A DNA stretch of 18,807 bases from an uncultured Dorea sp. (GTDB taxonomy: Bacteria; Bacillota_A; Clostridia; Lachnospirales; Lachnospiraceae): assembly GCA_910579015.1 (NCBI GenBank), contig CAJTRO010000061.1, positions 1-18,807 of the forward strand. The letters run 5' to 3'. Each line of letters begins with the position of its first letter. Within the stretch, counting starts at the first letter, position 1. Below are positions 16,801 through 18,807 of this stretch, piece by piece. The position numbers and the translations under genes are program-made. The notes beneath the pieces were generated by a model, which was not told the origin of the DNA, did not search any database, and was given only the letters and a program-made list of their open reading frames with translations.

Positions 16801-17039
16801 TGGCGAACAATCTTCGCAACATATTCCAGCGTCAGCGGTTCCATATATACTTTATCTGCAACTGTCACATCCGTCATAATCGTTGCCGGATTAGAATTGC
16901 ACAGCACAACCTCGTAACCTTCTTCTTTCAACGCAAGACATGCCTGCGTACCTGCATAGTCAAATTCTGCCGCCTGACCAATCACAATCGGGCCGGAACC
17001 AATGACAAGTATTTTCTTTAGATCAGTTCTTTTCGCCAT
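13848..17039 (-). CDS. carB: Carbamoyl-phosphate synthase large subunit
   Basis: The 1063-residue protein makes carbamoyl phosphate from bicarbonate, two ATP and the ammonia supplied by CarA, feeding pyrimidine and arginine synthesis. The two homologous ATP-grasp halves are clear: the first opens with VIGSGPIVIGQAAEFDYAG near residue 12 and the second with VLGSGPIRIGQGVEFDYS near residue 556. Each is followed by a long ATP-grasp fold with the ATP-lid segments LRPAFTLGGTGGGF and VRPSFVLGGRAM. The last roughly 130 residues form the MGS-like allosteric domain where UMP, IMP or ornithine usually act. Length matches the family (about 1070). The ATG at 17039 has GGAGG 9 nt upstream and lies inside the end of carA, so translation is coupled. 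The stop codon is the first part of the terminator stem. Confidence 0.98.
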   Translation of the reverse strand: MAKRTDLKKILVIGSGPIVIGQAAEFDYAGTQACLALKEEGYEVVLCNSNPATIMTDVTVADKVYMEPLTLEYVAKIVRHERPDAIVPGIGGQTGLNLAMQLEKKGVLRECQVELLGTDSESIERAEDRELFKELCEELGEPVLPSAIANTMDEAVRAAERIGYPVVLRPAFTLGGTGGGFADDEREFIRLIKNALVLSPVHQVLIEKSIKGFKEIEYEVIRDANDTAITVCNMENLDPVGIHTGDSIVVCPSQTLTNKEYQMLRDSALKLIRALEVEGGCNVQFALDPNSFRYYLIEVNPRVSRSSALASKASGYPIARVSAKISIGMTLDEIMLVNTPASFEPALDYVVTKIPRFPFDKFSDANQRLGTQMKATGEVMSVGRSFEESLLKAIRSLEMGVDHLYMAKFENDNVNVLMEYVKIGTNDRIFAIAQLLRLGACVSEISKQTGIDCFFLNKMNKIIAMETELESCTGGREALYQAKRTGFSDKAIARLWNKTEEEIFELRKKWDIFPIYKMIDTCASEFESYVPYFYSTYEEENESIIENRKKIIVLGSGPIRIGQGVEFDYSTVHAVKAIKEAGYEAIIINNNPETVSTDYTTSDKLYFESLCVEDVMNVIEMEKPDGVIVSLGGQTAINLAKPLEERGVKLIGTDCAAIEKSENRDAFENLLSELAIPKPKGQAVTCIEDGVKAAEEIGYPVLVRPSFVLGGRAMQIVAKEEHLRHYLKTAVEIDEDKPVLVDKYICGKEVEIDAICDGKEVFVPGIMELVERTGVHSGDSICVYPTFSISEKVKETILDYAKKLGIGIGIVGLFNIQFIVDKEENVFIIEVNPRSSRTVPFISKATGYPLADIATKSVLGKNLKEQGIDDIYPKEKGRWYVKVPTFSFAKLNGMDTYLSPEMKSTGEAIGYDKKLHRAMYKAMIASGIRVQNYGTVIVTLADEDKGEALPLIRRFYDMGFNIEATSLTGEYLKQHGIRTRILGKPSEGSAEILNAIRAGYVSYVINTRAILSGIHYEDGAAIRSTATQNNITMLTSLDTVRVLLDVLEEVTIGVSAVDEVSER

Positions 17040-18126
17040 CTTCTGTTCCCTCCATCATTTTTATAAACTGATCAAACAGATAGACGCTGTCCTGTGGTCC
17101 AGGCGCACTTTCCGGATGATACTGCACGCTGAACACCTTGTCTTCCTCACAGGCTGCACCTTCTATCGTACAGTCCAGCAGATTTAAGTGTGTTACTTTC
17201 AGCCGGGTATTTGCAAGGCTTTCTCCATCCACTGCATAGGAATGGTTCTGGGACGTAATCTCTATCTTTCCGGTCAGCAGATTTTTTACCGGGTGATTCC
17301 CTCCCCTGTGACCAAACTTTAGCTTATAGATCTTAGCTCCATATGCAAGAGAAATAATCTGATGACCAAGGCAGATGCCAAAGATTGGATATTTCCCCTT
17401 CAATTCTTTCACTAATTCTACAACCGTCTGCACATCTGCGGGATTTCCCGGTCCATTGGATAAAAAAATCCCATCCGGCCTCAGCTTTTCTACCTCCCGC
17501 ACAGAGGTATTCCACGGAAAGACTGTCACGCTGCATCCTCTCTGGTTCAGAGTTCTCACAATATTCTGTTTCATTCCACAGTCAATAGCGGCTACATGAT
17601 ACTTTTGATCCGCCACCGTATAATGCTTTATTTTCTTTCGGCTTACCAGTGATACGGCATCCCGCGGAATATTATATAAGTCCAGTCTGCGGAGACCATC
17701 CTGCAAGGATGTACCGATATCTGTAAGTAATGCCTTTCGACTTCCAAGGTCACGTATGGAACGTACCAGCTTTCTTGTATCAATCCCGTAGATGCCTGGT
17801 ATCTTATATTTCTCCATAATTTCCGATAATGAATATTTACTGCGGAAATTGGATGGCTGGTCATTGTAGTCTCGTACCGCCAGTCCGCCGATACTTGGAA
17901 TATCCGTTTCAAAATCATCTTCTGCCATCCCGTAATTTCCAATCAAAGGATATGCCATCACTACCGTCTGATAAGTATAGGATGGATCAGAAAGGATTTC
18001 CTGATATCCTACCGGAGAAGTATTGAACACAATTTCCGTAATTTTTTCAAGCTTAGAACCGAACCCATATCCACAGTATTCGCTGCCATCAGACAAAATC
18101 AGCTTTCTGTCAAACTTTTTCATCAT
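17023..18126 (-). CDS. carA: Carbamoyl-phosphate synthase small (glutaminase) subunit
   Basis: The 367-residue subunit hydrolyses glutamine and passes ammonia to CarB. The N-terminal CarA-specific domain (1-160) shows FNTSPVGYQEILSDPSY (34-50) and GIDTRKLVRSIRD (114-126). The class I amidotransferase domain (about 175-355) has the oxyanion segment SNGPGNPAD (223-231), nucleophile Cys252 in GICLGHQI, and His337/Glu339 in QYHPES. Two adjacent ATG codons (18126 and 18123) are possible starts, 5 and 8 nt after AGAGGTG; they differ by one residue. It starts 17 bp after purF and overlaps carB by 17 bp. No PyrR-type attenuator fits in these short gaps, so control, if any, is upstream of purF. Confidence 0.98.
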   Translation of the reverse strand: MMKKFDRKLILSDGSEYCGYGFGSKLEKITEIVFNTSPVGYQEILSDPSYTYQTVVMAYPLIGNYGMAEDDFETDIPSIGGLAVRDYNDQPSNFRSKYSLSEIMEKYKIPGIYGIDTRKLVRSIRDLGSRKALLTDIGTSLQDGLRRLDLYNIPRDAVSLVSRKKIKHYTVADQKYHVAAIDCGMKQNIVRTLNQRGCSVTVFPWNTSVREVEKLRPDGIFLSNGPGNPADVQTVVELVKELKGKYPIFGICLGHQIISLAYGAKIYKLKFGHRGGNHPVKNLLTGKIEITSQNHSYAVDGESLANTRLKVTHLNLLDCTIEGAACEEDKVFSVQYHPESAPGPQDSVYLFDQFIKMMEGTEDGEKN

Positions 18127-18143
18127 ATATGCACCTCTTTATC

Positions 18144-18807
18144 TCAAACCTTTTCAGACAGTTTCCTTTCAAAACGGTCCTTACGCGGATCTGCCGGAAT
18201 TTTAGTCGGATATTCTCCCTGAAAGCAGGCTGAGCAATAGTCCTCGCTGTCTATCAGTTTACTCAATTTTTCTATTGGTAAATATCCCAGAGAATCTACC
18301 CCAATGATCCTTGCGATCTCGTCCATACTATGATGGCATGCAATCAGGTTTTCCTCCGAATCAATATCCGTGCCGTAATAACAGGGATATAAAAATGGAG
18401 GGGCAGAGATTCTCATATGGATCTCTTTCGCTCCGGCCTCACGCAAAAGCTTTACAATACGTTTGCTGGTCGTCCCTCTGACAATGGAATCATCAATCAG
18501 TACAACTCTTTTTCCATCAATTACCTTCTTGACAGGGCTAAGCTTAATCCTGACCTTATCCAGACGTTCATTTTGTCCCGGAGAAATAAATGTCCTGCCC
18601 ATATATTTATTTTTGATCAGTCCGATCCCGTAGGGAATACCCGATTTTTTCGCATACCCCAGCGCCGCGTCCAATCCGCTGTCCGGAACGCCGATCACGA
18701 TATCCGCGCATTTTGGATAGCTCTCTGCCAGTAATTCTCCGGCTTTCATCCGGGATTCATGTACGGATATGCCGTCTATAACAGAATCTGGTCTTGCAAA
18801 ATAGATA
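18144..18807 (-). CDS. purF: Amidophosphoribosyltransferase, C-terminal part
   Basis: About 220 codons are visible; the N-terminal glutaminase domain lies past the right edge. The enzyme makes 5-phosphoribosylamine from PRPP and glutamine, the first step of purine synthesis. The reading starts in the family segment YFARPDSVIDG and continues through VHESRMKAGE, VIGVPDSGLDAALGYA, KNKYMGRTFI and the PRPP-binding motif RVVLIDDSIVRGTTS. Cysteines in FLYPCYYG and DYCSACFQGEYP match three of the four ligands of the Fe4S4 cluster found in the B. subtilis-type enzyme. It ends with a basic tail (DPRKDRFERKLSEKV), 17 bp before carA, on the same strand. It is therefore the upstream partner of carAB, an arrangement joining purine and pyrimidine entry steps. 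Confidence 0.97.
   Translation of the reverse strand, partial: IYFARPDSVIDGISVHESRMKAGELLAESYPKCADIVIGVPDSGLDAALGYAKKSGIPYGIGLIKNKYMGRTFISPGQNERLDKVRIKLSPVKKVIDGKRVVLIDDSIVRGTTSKRIVKLLREAGAKEIHMRISAPPFLYPCYYGTDIDSEENLIACHHSMDEIARIIGVDSLGYLPIEKLSKLIDSEDYCSACFQGEYPTKIPADPRKDRFERKLSEKV

Noticed and set aside
1..18807. CRISPR array, tRNA, rRNA, insertion sequence or phage genes
   Set aside because: No spaced direct repeats, cloverleaf sequences, transposase motifs or phage proteins were noticed by eye on either strand.

Overview
The window looks like a chromosomal segment of a low-to-mid-GC Firmicute, most likely a gut Lachnospiraceae-type bacterium. The reasons are strong AGGAGG-type ribosome binding sites, a CUT1 sugar ABC transporter without its own ATPase, a B. 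subtilis-type PurF with cysteine ligands for an iron-sulfur cluster, and a tdh-kbl threonine fermentation pair. This placement is inference; the window holds no rRNA or other taxonomic marker.

Region 1 (1-8089, all minus strand) is a carbohydrate-use cluster. In transcription order it holds a cytoplasmic GH129/GH101-like hydrolase, a Gfo/Idh/MocA oxidoreductase, a lipoprotein sugar-binding protein, two CUT1 permeases and a GH31 glycosidase that runs off the left edge. An AraC-type regulator (8286-9203, plus strand) is divergent from it across a 196-bp AT-rich region carrying a 9-bp inverted repeat. The two glycosidases lack signal peptides, so the likely scheme is import of a small glycoside or glycopeptide followed by cytoplasmic cleavage. 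The pairing of GH129-like and GH31 enzymes suggests alpha-linked GalNAc (mucin-type O-glycan cores) as one candidate substrate. This is the most interesting system in the window.

Region 2 (9260-9790, plus) is an O6-methylguanine-DNA methyltransferase gene behind the regulator. It ends at a hairpin terminator shared with the convergent operon.

Region 3 (9850-13610, minus) is a probable operon tdh-kbl-M18 aminopeptidase, with a recognisable promoter. It would turn threonine into glycine and acetyl-CoA and couple this to peptide breakdown.

Region 4 (13848-18807, minus) is purF (5' part outside the window)-carA-carB, tightly packed, ending in a long perfect hairpin terminator. It joins the purine-committing amidotransferase with carbamoyl phosphate synthesis for pyrimidines and arginine. 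This block is visibly more AT-rich than the rest of the window.

No tRNA, rRNA, CRISPR array, insertion sequence or phage gene was found. No gap between genes exceeds 300 bp; the largest (13611-13847, 8090-8285, 1398-1592) hold promoters and hairpins described below.
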